Positions 5,381 to 12,476 of a stretch of 13,550 nucleotides of DNA are shown piece by piece. The notes below the pieces were generated by a model. That model was not told where the DNA came from, ran no database searches, and saw only the letters and a list, made by a program, of their open reading frames with translations. This stretch comes from Parcubacteria group bacterium Greene0416_79 (GTDB lineage Bacteria; Patescibacteriota; Minisyncoccia; Phycocordibacterales; UBA10002): contig VMES01000001.1 in assembly GCA_007375655.1 (NCBI GenBank), positions 1 to 13,550 of the forward strand. Reading direction: 5' to 3'. The position numbers and the translations under genes were made by a program. Numbering within the stretch: the first letter of the stretch is position 1; every line of letters begins with the position of its first letter.

Positions 5381-5671
5381 TTTGAAATCTTACCACACTC
5401 TGGAGTATGGCAGGATACACTGAAGCCACAGGGTTAATACCCTGTGGTGCCGTTCAGAATTTTTGGCGGCGCTCTGCGCCGCCAATCAAAAGTCGGTCAA
5501 ATCGGAGAAGTCGTATGTTGACGCCCCCACGAGGAAACGCGAGTACGCTTTCGGTCACGGATAATTTGCTCGCCGTCGCTTGCAAATTTCCGCGACCCCG
5601 ACTCGCGACCCGTTCTGCTGAACGGGTGCCCGCTCCGTCCTTCGATTCATCGCAGGGGCAGAAATTACAAG

Positions 5672-5699
5672 CAAAAACAGAGCTTCCTCTCTGTTTTTG
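5672..5699. terminator. Bidirectional terminator-like hairpin
   Basis: CAAAAACAGAG (5672-5682) pairs perfectly with CTCTGTTTTTG (5689-5699) around CTTCCT. The A-run/T-run symmetry suits termination on both strands, and outer AAATTAC and GTAATTT extend the pairing. It is too far from rpsT (about 290 nt) to be its obvious terminator. Confidence 0.55.
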
Positions 5700-5827
5700 G
5701 TAATTTACGCTGTATTACTCTGCTTTGCTCGAACCTATTTTGAACAGGAAACGGACTGATTCGCACGCTCCGCGTGCGTGGTGGCTTGAAACTAAATCGT
5801 ACGCTCCGATTCTGTGCTAACTCTAAC

Positions 5828-5977
5828 AATTCCGCCAACGCCTCGCAGAGCCTCGGCGTTCCGCCCTCGCCCCATCGCTTTTCCATTCTTGATTTGTTTT
5901 GCGCGGGATTTTTTTGAAAAGGTATGGGCGATGGGGCGAGGGCGGGCTTCCTTTTAAGAAAGGAAGCTGGCGGAATT
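5828..5977. repeat. Nested 150-nt inverted-repeat structure
   Basis: The outer arms AATTCCGCCA (5828-5837) and TGGCGGAATT (5968-5977) enclose a perfect 18-bp inverted pair (CCGCCCTCGCCCCATCGC at 5861-5878 with 5928-5945) and a separate 9-bp hairpin, GCTTCCTTT (5946-5954) with 5959-5967. The AT-rich 49-nt loop lies at 5879-5927. This could be a structured RNA or a recombination or mobile-element site; no integron attC consensus (RYYYAAC...GTTRRRY) was recognised. Confidence 0.75.
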
Positions 5978-6058
5978 CAAAACCCAAACTTCGATATTGT
6001 GTCTCTACCATTCTACTATTTTTGCGTCATGATCTAAAGGTGTCCATCCTCGGCATTC

Positions 6059-6427
6059 GCCTCGGACATTTCCGCTAGGGCTACTCGCGCCTAGATGTCT
6101 AGGTTTGGCGCTTCTCCTCGCCATTGCCCGCCTGCGGGCGGGTGGCTCGGGCGCCATGCTGTTTGTGGGAAGGAAGGAATCCTTCCCCCAGCTTCGGTCT
6201 CCTCCTCGCAGTGGTTTGCTAGAGTATTCAGTGCTTTATATCGTTTGTGGTCATTTAGAGTCTTTTGGCTTCGTTTAGCGTGCCTTCGGAGTCCGCCCTC
6301 GCACAACCCCCTTCCTCGTTTTCAATATAGCTTTCGTGGTGTCGCTTTCGCTTCGGATTTCTGCATTGCAAAATAACGGCGGCGCTCATCCTTTAGTCAT
6401 GGACGCCCTAGCGGAAATGTCCGAGGC
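6059..6427. mobile_element. 369-bp segment with perfect 23-nt terminal inverted repeats
   Basis: The 23-nt sequence at 6059-6081 (core CGGACATTTCCGCTAGGG) recurs as its exact reverse complement at 6405-6427, enclosing 323 bp without a convincing gene. The ends resemble transposon inverted repeats, so this may be a non-autonomous element or a remnant. No flanking target duplication was found and no transposase is present. Confidence 0.5.
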
Positions 6428-6576
6428 TCAAATACAAATGCGCTTGACCCACCCTCCCGTTCGCGTGCAAGCCCGCTCGCAGAGGACGAGAGCGTTGCGA
6501 GCGGGGCTCCCTAGAGCTTGGAACGTAGATTCTTGAAACACTTAAGGAGGTTATTATACAGGATAATATTGTGATT

Positions 6577-7692
6577 TTACGGATTCATCCTATCTCCCTT
6601 CATTCTTGGATAAAGAATTGCTTTATAAATACTATCGAAACCAAGTATCCAGGATATAAAACGTTCTATACCCAATCCAAATCCAGCCGTTGTCTTATAT
6701 TGTGGCAACCGTCGAATATTGATATACCACTCGTATGGTGCAGAATCCACTCCTTGCCTTCTTAACGATTCATACATTTCCTCTGCAGAATCTTGTCTTT
6801 CACCCATACCAAGCATTTCTCCACCAAACCCTTCTTCAACTAACTGGGGAACAAGTAAATCAGCAGTTAATGCTAAATCCGTATTAGAAGAAAGTGGCTT
6901 TTGGTAGAATGGGACTCGATCACGATATAATTCTGTCAGCCAAATAGGGGCTGTTGCTTTCAAAATTTCCAGGAGGTGTTTCTCTCCTTGGTTAGTTATA
7001 TCTTTACCATGTTCATTCTCTGTAACATCTTCTGAATACCCGTGCTCTTTAAGCAGTCTTTCCGCTTCAGCTAAAGTAATTTCTTGGAATTTTTCTTTAC
7101 CGATTGTTGCCTTAGCTATCTCTATGGTTGCAGACTTATCATACGAAATAATACTTAAAAGATTTGGCATAACACAAATTAAAGATGCGAGTGCTCTTAC
7201 ATACCCCTCTGCAACTTTTTGAGCCTCAACGAAATTTCCTTGAGCTTCATACTCACAATGATAAAACTGATTCAGGTGTCTTTTGTCTGGATCTTCACCA
7301 CGCATTGATGCGAGATAACAATACGCACGAGGTATACCCCCAATAAGAACTGGTTCAAAACCGAATTGAGATGAATCAGTAAGGTATGTATTGTGTCCGC
7401 CAAATGTGAGAGCTATCGGTTCTGAGTTAGAGCCTGGGCCAGACGGTGAAGAAACTGATGACGTCATTAAAAATAAATCCATGTGGCGAGCCTTCACGAC
7501 GTCAGAGAAGTAGGCATTACTAATAGCATGGATATGGTGTCTAAGAATCGATAGAAATTTAAAATACGGATCACGAGCCACATTCAAGTAATACTCTTCC
7601 GAATTTAATTGCGGATGACGCAACTCCACACCAACTTCGTTTACAAGACTGTTATCTTCTTCTCTTGCTTTATTTAAAGCGTCTTCAATCAT
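6577..7692 (-). CDS. Class II aminoacyl-tRNA-synthetase-like core related to AsnRS/AspRS, lacking the anticodon-binding domain
   Basis: 371 residues. Class II signatures are clear: YLTDSSQFGFEP (about 103-114) matches the YLTxSxQL segment of Asx-type enzymes; motif 2 is RGEDPDKRHLNQFYHCEYE (131-149); motif 3 is GFGLGIERFI (337-346), followed by ILYPR. The N-terminal OB-fold that reads the anticodon in AsnRS and AspRS (about 100 residues) is absent. Known proteins of this build include archaeal asparagine synthetase and other synthetase paralogs that activate an amino acid without charging a canonical tRNA. It should therefore form an aminoacyl-adenylate, probably of Asp/Asn type, and pass it to an unknown acceptor. 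It is the last gene of the methyltransferase-Nudix run (7-nt gap). No Shine-Dalgarno sequence. Confidence 0.8.
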   Translation of the reverse strand: MIEDALNKAREEDNSLVNEVGVELRHPQLNSEEYYLNVARDPYFKFLSILRHHIHAISNAYFSDVVKARHMDLFLMTSSVSSPSGPGSNSEPIALTFGGHNTYLTDSSQFGFEPVLIGGIPRAYCYLASMRGEDPDKRHLNQFYHCEYEAQGNFVEAQKVAEGYVRALASLICVMPNLLSIISYDKSATIEIAKATIGKEKFQEITLAEAERLLKEHGYSEDVTENEHGKDITNQGEKHLLEILKATAPIWLTELYRDRVPFYQKPLSSNTDLALTADLLVPQLVEEGFGGEMLGMGERQDSAEEMYESLRRQGVDSAPYEWYINIRRLPQYKTTAGFGLGIERFISWILGFDSIYKAILYPRMKGDRMNP

Positions 7693-7699
7693 ATTTCAA

Positions 7700-8134
7700 T
7701 TAAGTGGTTACTAACTCTTTGGCTTTTTTTAAACTATCACACAACCATTTGGGAACATTGGGATAATTCAATATTTCTTCAGTCGTAAGCCAGATCAATT
7801 CTTCAAGTTCATTAGTACCAGATATTTTTGGTTCTCCAGATATTGTCGTGCAAAGAAAAACAACATTCAAAACATTGTTTCCTCTTTTTGATACAAACGA
7901 AGTATCGTTAACAAAATCCAAAACCTTTACCACAACACCTATTTCTTCTTTAACTTCCCGTATCAAGGCATGTTCAAGAGTGTCTACATTTGCTGTGTCC
8001 GATTCATCTACTGTGCCACCAATAAAAGACAGGAGACCTGGGGCCTCACTTTCTTCTTTTGATCTGACCCCAACGAGCCATTTTCCGTCTTTATAAATCG
8101 CCGCCTCTGTATTGATTGCAAAATTTCTAGCCAT
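7700..8134 (-). CDS. Nudix hydrolase
   Basis: 144 residues, a typical single Nudix domain. The box reads GGTVDESDTANVDTLEHALI followed by REVKEEIGV: the metal-binding REVKEE is intact, but the first half is stretched by a few residues and the usual upstream Glu is replaced by Asp or shifted. Nudix enzymes cleave nucleoside diphosphates linked to other groups; the substrate cannot be read here. It starts 3 nt after the methyltransferase stop and ends 7 nt before the synthetase-like gene, so one transcript is likely. A role in removing a nucleotide intermediate would fit the cluster, but that is inference. Confidence 0.88.
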   Translation of the reverse strand: MARNFAINTEAAIYKDGKWLVGVRSKEESEAPGLLSFIGGTVDESDTANVDTLEHALIREVKEEIGVVVKVLDFVNDTSFVSKRGNNVLNVVFLCTTISGEPKISGTNELEELIWLTTEEILNYPNVPKWLCDSLKKAKELVTT

Positions 8135-8137
8135 AAA

Positions 8138-8974
8138 TTAAGTGCTTATGAATAATTCCGGTTCCTCAGCAACCGGTCTCTTTCTGAAAACAATAATACT
8201 GTAACCAAGATACTTATGATTCTCGTTGAATACTTTTAAGATACTCATCCATCTCCTTTTTATCGCATCTTTCACTGTTTCCGATAAAATTTTAACATGA
8301 TCTTTCTTCAAAAAATAGTCTACGTATTCATCAATCTCTTTGCTTATCCTCGGAGATAATTTGTGTGATTCGTTGAAATAAAGTTCAAAATCTTTAGTAA
8401 CTTCACCAACTGTATTTATCCAGTCCTTCATAGTCATTGGCTCGATTGTGGTACCAATAATTTCACTAACCTCATCAACTATCTTCTGCGGAGGTTGTGT
8501 GTGATACGTTAAGGGCGACATCACTAAAAATCCCCACGGTTTTAACACTCTCAAATATTCATGTATTGCCTTACTCTTATCATCCATAAAACCAGTAGCT
8601 CCACCAGCCATAATCAGATCAAAATTATCATCTGGAAAAGGAATGCTGTACGAGCTCGCTACCTGAAATGTGACTTTTGACCGCACACTCTCGATATCTT
8701 CAGACAAAGACTTCTTTGCTTGATTCACACACGATTCTGAAATATCAATTCCTGAGATGTTTGCGGGCGTAACCCGAGCCAACTCCAAAGAGGTAAATCC
8801 TGTATTAGAACCAACGTCAAGAATATTGGTCTTATCATCAATATGAATTAGCTCCCGAATACGACGGATGGTTTTCTTGCCACCAGGACACCTGTTCGTT
8901 TCATCAAGTAGAGCAATAAAATCCGTGTAGCTCATTTGCTCAATGTCATTCTCTGTCAATCTATTTTGATCCAT
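8138..8974 (-). CDS. SAM-dependent class I methyltransferase
   Basis: 278 residues. The SAM-binding motif I is ILDVGSNTGFTSLEL (51-65), followed by the acidic GIDISE (75-80), the motif DDNFDLIMAGGAT, and LRVLKPWGFLVMSPLTY, all of Methyltransf_11 type. The first 45 and last 100 residues are outside the core and probably form the substrate cap, so the methyl acceptor is unknown; a small molecule is a fair guess. It is first in a three-gene minus-strand run and has its own extended -10 promoter 6 nt before the start. It is divergent, with a 30-nt gap, from the oxygenase-like gene. Confidence 0.88.
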   Translation of the reverse strand: MDQNRLTENDIEQMSYTDFIALLDETNRCPGGKKTIRRIRELIHIDDKTNILDVGSNTGFTSLELARVTPANISGIDISESCVNQAKKSLSEDIESVRSKVTFQVASSYSIPFPDDNFDLIMAGGATGFMDDKSKAIHEYLRVLKPWGFLVMSPLTYHTQPPQKIVDEVSEIIGTTIEPMTMKDWINTVGEVTKDFELYFNESHKLSPRISKEIDEYVDYFLKKDHVKILSETVKDAIKRRWMSILKVFNENHKYLGYSIIVFRKRPVAEEPELFIST

Positions 8975-8980
8975 GATATG

Positions 8981-8986
8981 ATTATA
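8981..8986 (-). promoter_or_regulatory. Extended -10 of the methyltransferase run, leaderless spacing
   Basis: On the minus strand TGTTATAAT (perfect TATAAT with an extended TGn) ends 6 nt before the ATG at 8974. The same TGTTATAAT occurs before the class I synthetase-like gene. Confidence 0.7.
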
Positions 8987-9004
8987 ACATATTTTTCTAA
9001 AAAT

Positions 9005-9793
9005 ATGGCTGATTTAAAGATTAAAATAGTGCCCCTGAACACTGACAAACATGTCATCATAACCTCGTTGAATGATCAACGTATGATTTCGATTGACCTG
9101 CAGTTATCGTCGGAAGAGAAAAAAGTTTTACAAGATCTAAAAATAGGGATCGATGGTGTTATGGGAAATTTTCTCTACTGGGGCAGTGTTGACAATGAAG
9201 ATCTTCCATCAAATCTTAAATCATACATTGGCACAGTAGGAGAAAATAATGACATTACTGCTGATGTTATCTCCAGACTCATCCTTCGTATTGCAAAGCA
9301 CGTTACCAAATATTTCGATACTAAGTTTGCATGGATTGAAACAAAAACTTTTTTAGCAAATGATACTTTTATAATTCCGAGATGGCATATTGATGATAAA
9401 TTTTTTAAACCCCATACCGCATACAAACTGGTATGGGCTATTAAAGGATCACAAACTCGTTTTGGTGTTACGGAAGATCCAACGGAATTTTCAAAACTTA
9501 CAGCATTAGAGATTCAGGCTGGACATGGAACAGATGAAAACATGAGGGCACGCAAAGAACTCGACCAAATAGTAAATGAAGTTAAAACACAAAGAAATGA
9601 AGCTGCGGTGCTATACCGCTCAGCTGGTGAAAATCCAGTAGTACATTCTGAACCACACATGAACAAAAACCGATTATTCCTCGGTATTGTTCCTGGAACC
9701 AAAGCAGAGATTAGTGAATGGTATGAAAGAAAAAAACAAAAAGACATCAAGAAAGGAGCCGAGAGTCGGAAATGGTATTACAATACACTCTAA
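9005..9793 (+). CDS. Putative Fe(II)/2-oxoglutarate-type oxygenase-like protein (DUF1826-like pattern)
   Basis: 262 residues from the ATG at 9005 (MADLKIKIV...). A longer frame from 8936 would overlap the divergent methyltransferase, so it is not chosen. The C-terminal half shows the spacing of a jelly-roll oxygenase: PRWHIDDKF supplies an HxD pair (His128, Asp130); a strand follows (YKLVWAIKG); then AAVLYRSAGENPVVHSEP and NKNRLFLGIVPG supply a second His (214 or 218) and Arg223. This resembles DUF1826-type proteins (FHvD...R-L-xx-Y-G...vHR). The first 100 residues are not recognised. If correct, it would hydroxylate a substrate of the cluster. It is the only plus-strand gene here, and its end is 5 nt from that of the LysRS-like gene. 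Existence is confident; function is tentative. Confidence 0.6.
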   Translation: MADLKIKIVPLNTDKHVIITSLNDQRMISIDLQLSSEEKKVLQDLKIGIDGVMGNFLYWGSVDNEDLPSNLKSYIGTVGENNDITADVISRLILRIAKHVTKYFDTKFAWIETKTFLANDTFIIPRWHIDDKFFKPHTAYKLVWAIKGSQTRFGVTEDPTEFSKLTALEIQAGHGTDENMRARKELDQIVNEVKTQRNEAAVLYRSAGENPVVHSEPHMNKNRLFLGIVPGTKAEISEWYERKKQKDIKKGAESRKWYYNTL

Positions 9794-9798
9794 ATGAG

Positions 9799-10881
9799 TT
9801 AAATCTCAGCAAGTAGTCTCTCTATTTCTTTATAAGAATATGACCGAAAAACATGACGAGGATCGGTCATCATTAATTCTGCAACTCGCAGTAATTTATT
9901 AATATAGTCGGGATTATCTTCTGCTAAGCGACGCATATCAGTCATCCATTCAGGTAGGTCTTTCACACTGTTATGTTTTTCACTAATGAGTGATTTTGAT
10001 AATTTTGCACCTGTGGTCGTAACTACTTGGGGCAGAAAGATACGCATTGGTACTTGTATGGATGTATACCCCAGTACACTAAGAGCCCAATCAATGGTTT
10101 CGGTGCTGTATGTCCAATCTCCTCCTTTGATTACTATACTCAAAGTATCTTCCTGCTCAGTCATACTGAACTCTTTTACTATATTGCGATACAAGGTGTT
10201 GAGGTCAATATAAGTGTCGTTGTCTAAATCAATGACCGCTTCGTATGATCCGTGTTCTACACAAACACACTCAAAAGTTACAGAATGTTCGTTGCGTTTA
10301 ATCAGCTTTGTGAGTATTGCATCACGTTCAGAATAGAGACATTTTGAACATGGTATGCGCACTTGTAAAAAACCTGATGATGGAGCTGTACACCAGCGAA
10401 TTGCATCTGCATGAGTTAACGTTTTTAAAAAATGTCCACGAAAATCTCTCGTCGCTTGTTTGTCACTATAAATCTCTACCGTATAAGAAACACCTGTAGC
10501 TTTTTTAAGCCCTTCAAAGTAAGAGGAGTAATATGAATCAATCAATTCTTTGATTTTATTGCTACCGATGGCGTGATGGTAGGTACGATGGAAAATACGC
10601 CCATCAGAATCCTCTTTCGAATCATAAGAAATATTGTCATGTATCCCCATTACGATATCTACGGGAAGATAAAACTTGTCTCGAATTTTACGTGCTATCA
10701 CGAATGAAAGCGCCTGAATCAAATATGTGCCGATATGCGGTGCTCCGTTTATATTCGTACCGACATAAAACAAAATTCTTTTTGGCCTGTTAATTTTAAG
10801 TCGAGGCTGAATTACATCGATTACATCTTTAAGATACTTGGCTAATACTGTATTTGGTGAGTGGATTAAGTTATTTGTCAT
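9799..10881 (-). CDS. Class I aminoacyl-tRNA-synthetase-like core, closest in pattern to class I LysRS, no anticodon-binding domain
   Basis: 360 residues. The Rossmann-fold class I signatures are present: a HIGH-like PHIGT (48-52) after ILFYVGTNING, and a KMSKS-like KLSKS (293-297) in TTTGAKLSKSLI. A zinc-knuckle-like set (CSKC, then CVCVEHG) lies between them, as in class I LysRS. Only about 60 residues follow KLSKS, so the large C-terminal anticodon-binding part (class I LysRS normally exceeds 500 residues) is missing. It should form an aminoacyl-adenylate and transfer it to something other than a normal tRNA, or to a non-standard RNA. Its first 11 nt overlap the end of the kinase gene, yet a perfect TATAAT lies 7 nt before its ATG, so it may have its own promoter as well as read-through. 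Confidence 0.72.
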   Translation of the reverse strand: MTNNLIHSPNTVLAKYLKDVIDVIQPRLKINRPKRILFYVGTNINGAPHIGTYLIQALSFVIARKIRDKFYLPVDIVMGIHDNISYDSKEDSDGRIFHRTYHHAIGSNKIKELIDSYYSSYFEGLKKATGVSYTVEIYSDKQATRDFRGHFLKTLTHADAIRWCTAPSSGFLQVRIPCSKCLYSERDAILTKLIKRNEHSVTFECVCVEHGSYEAVIDLDNDTYIDLNTLYRNIVKEFSMTEQEDTLSIVIKGGDWTYSTETIDWALSVLGYTSIQVPMRIFLPQVVTTTGAKLSKSLISEKHNSVKDLPEWMTDMRRLAEDNPDYINKLLRVAELMMTDPRHVFRSYSYKEIERLLAEI

Positions 10882-11920
10882 GATGATAATTATAACAAAA
10901 ATGATTTATTTTGGTTTTAACCTTCCTTTGTCGCAAAGCCTCAATAGCTGGTTTTAAATCAGAGAGAGAATGATCATCTTTAAAGACAGCGAGCACAATC
11001 GACCACAGCCAGATTATTTCAGTAACGGTACCGAGCAGTTTTTTCTCCGTATCAGAAAGTTTGAAATCTGAAATATATCTTTCTAAGATATATTTAAATA
11101 AAACTGCTTCCGGATTTATTTGAATAGGAAGTTTAAGGTTGGTTATCGGAGCAATATAATTTAAAAGTGTTGCAGATACCAAAAACTCAGCCATGTCGTG
11201 AATGCGAGGCAGGACTTTTGCATTATCAAAATCATTGATAGCAACAACACCAGATTCGTCCAGAATCAGATTAAAGAGAATAAAATCACTATGTGCCATA
11301 GTATATTTTTCTTTTGTGAAGGTTGCATATTCAGAACACAAATTTTTGTATAATGAGATTGTTTCTTGAAAAACCAAATCATCGTTCTCGGTTTTTATTT
11401 TTTTCTGAACATCAACAATGCTAGATGCCACATCTGGTGATTCATAGCGGGTCAATTCTTCTCGTCTTGAATCTTTATATATATCTAGATAGTCGGTACC
11501 ATTTTTTTGAAAAGCATTTAGACCGTCAATCATTGCACCGATGTCTTTTGGTGAGCCGTTGTAATGTCGCCCTTTTTTATAATCGGCAAGAAAATAATAT
11601 CTTCCACTCCAATGTATATAATAATCTTTAGCTCTCGTACTTAATATCTTTGGCACTATTTCCATTCTGGAACTAACATAATCTTGGAAATGAGCTGATC
11701 TTTTTAGGGCTAACTCATTACTGCAATACCGCGGTTTTTCTTTTAAGAAAAAATCACCTCTTGATGTGTGTAAAATTAACTTTTTTGAGGTGAAAGAGAT
11801 TATCTCTGGTAAAGACGTGCTCTTAATATCGAGATCATAATCTTGCTCAATCTTTTCTCTGAAACCTCTGAATTCCGGAGAATCTAAGAAAAGTAAGTCA
11901 TGTGAATTTAAATTTGCCAT
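10871..11920 (-). CDS. APH/choline-kinase-fold phosphotransferase
   Basis: 349 residues. The family's small-molecule kinase motifs can be placed: candidate ATP-binding Lys60 in DFFLKEKP with Glu69 following; the catalytic loop HSDFILFN (210-217, H-x-D-x4-N; Asp212 as base); and the metal-binding INDFDNA (Asp230/Asp232). The order and spacing match aminoglycoside and choline/homoserine kinases. The substrate cannot be inferred; antibiotic self-modification or phosphorylation of a biosynthetic intermediate both fit the neighbours. It starts 3 nt after the phosphatase stop and overlaps the next gene by 11 nt. The region is AT-rich. Confidence 0.8.
   Translation of the reverse strand: MANLNSHDLLFLDSPEFRGFREKIEQDYDLDIKSTSLPEIISFTSKKLILHTSRGDFFLKEKPRYCSNELALKRSAHFQDYVSSRMEIVPKILSTRAKDYYIHWSGRYYFLADYKKGRHYNGSPKDIGAMIDGLNAFQKNGTDYLDIYKDSRREELTRYESPDVASSIVDVQKKIKTENDDLVFQETISLYKNLCSEYATFTKEKYTMAHSDFILFNLILDESGVVAINDFDNAKVLPRIHDMAEFLVSATLLNYIAPITNLKLPIQINPEAVLFKYILERYISDFKLSDTEKKLLGTVTEIIWLWSIVLAVFKDDHSLSDLKPAIEALRQRKVKTKINHFCYNYHHDK
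10889..10894 (-). promoter_or_regulatory. Extended -10 before the class I synthetase-like gene
   Basis: TGTTATAAT on the minus strand ends 7 nt before the ATG at 10881, inside the 3' end of the kinase gene. No good -35 is seen, which an extended -10 can offset. Confidence 0.55.
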
Positions 11921-11923
11921 ATA

Positions 11924-12472
11924 TTATGAAGCTACATATTCCCAGCCCGGACGCCACGCTTTTGTTTTGCGCCAGTCCTCGGCAAGCGCCTGTTTCCAGG
12001 TCTTGCCATTCAAAAGTACATCAAGCGAAAGTTGCGGCGCTTTGTGCGCGACGATAGCAATATGCTTGCCGTCGTAGTTTTGTTTTAGAAATGTGAGAAA
12101 GTCCGCGACGCGGGCTTTTACATTTTCATAACTTTCGCCCTCTGGAAACGGCTTCGTGATTGCTTCGTCCTCTTGCATCGGTTCAACGATGCCCGATGAC
12201 GCGCCGTTCAATGTGCCGTAGTGGCACTCACGAAGCCGCGCGTCGGGGATAATCTCATATGCGCCCTCCCACGCGAGTTTTGCCGAATTGTGAGCGCGTT
12301 GTAAATCGGAGCAAAAGACGACATCAAATTTCTTGTCTTTGGTCTGCTCTTTCAGGTCTATGGATTGCTTCACGCCGAGTGCCGAAAGTTCAACATCTTT
12401 CCAGCCCGACGAGATATGTTGCTCGTTGTCGGTGGTCGTGCCGTGGACGAAATAGGTGATTTTTATAGACAT
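11924..12472 (-). CDS. Histidine-phosphatase-superfamily protein with a VHG active-site variant
   Basis: 182 residues with the phosphoglycerate-mutase-like fold: FVHGTTTDNE at the start, SDLQRAHNSA (Arg59), LRECHYGTLNG (Glu82 as general acid) and IAIVAHKAP (His143). The phosphate-accepting His10 and the other pocket residues are kept, but the signature Arg before it (RHG) is Val9, and the usual SHG near the end is AHK. The missing Arg normally holds the phosphate, so either the substrate is unusual or catalysis is weak. It lies 4 nt after the peptidase gene and 3 nt before the kinase gene. It is more GC-rich than the genes on its left, suggesting a different source. Confidence 0.85.
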   Translation of the reverse strand: MSIKITYFVHGTTTDNEQHISSGWKDVELSALGVKQSIDLKEQTKDKKFDVVFCSDLQRAHNSAKLAWEGAYEIIPDARLRECHYGTLNGASSGIVEPMQEDEAITKPFPEGESYENVKARVADFLTFLKQNYDGKHIAIVAHKAPQLSLDVLLNGKTWKQALAEDWRKTKAWRPGWEYVAS

Positions 12473-12476
12473 AATT

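Larger units (their letters stand above)
5381..6576. other. Gene-free, hairpin-rich border region of about 1.2 kb
   Basis: No open frame here looks like a protein I recognise; the longest (5407-5703 and 6095-6376, plus strand) run through palindromes and read as low-complexity translation. Hairpins seen: CCACAGGGT/ACCCTGTGG (5426-5447) inside an outer CTGAA/TTCAG pair; TTGGCGGCGC/GCGCCGCCAA (5463-5485); AATTTGC/GCAAATT (5563-5588); ACCCGTTC/GAACGGGT (5608-5627); CGCACGC/GCGTGCG (5762-5778); CCCGCTCGCA/TGCGAGCGGG (6472-6505). Larger structures at 5672-5699, 5828-5977 and 6059-6427 are listed separately. It separates GC-richer core-like genes from the AT-rich cluster. No tRNA, transposase or integrase was seen. 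Confidence 0.7.

Noticed and set aside
5600..5670. tRNA or tmRNA end suggested by TTCGATTCAT
   Set aside because: No acceptor stem, anticodon arm or CCA could be matched around it on either strand.
5407..5703. 98-codon plus-strand frame after rpsT
   Set aside because: It reads straight through four hairpins, has no family motif or start signal, and looks like translated repeat.
5828..5977. Integron attC site
   Set aside because: The core-site consensus at the ends was not found, no integrase is present, and the neighbouring genes lack a repeating attC between them.
6095..6536. Two overlapping plus-strand frames (93 and 66 codons) in the border region
   Set aside because: Their composition is irregular and rich in Ser, Arg and Pro, they span the inverted-repeat ends, and they match nothing recognised.
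6544..6573. AAGGAGG followed by GTG on the plus strand, like a ribosome binding site
   Set aside because: The frame that follows is antisense to the clear class II synthetase-like gene, and no other gene here uses a Shine-Dalgarno sequence.
8936..9004. Upstream start for the oxygenase-like gene
   Set aside because: It would overlap the start of the divergent methyltransferase and its promoter; the ATG at 9005 avoids this.
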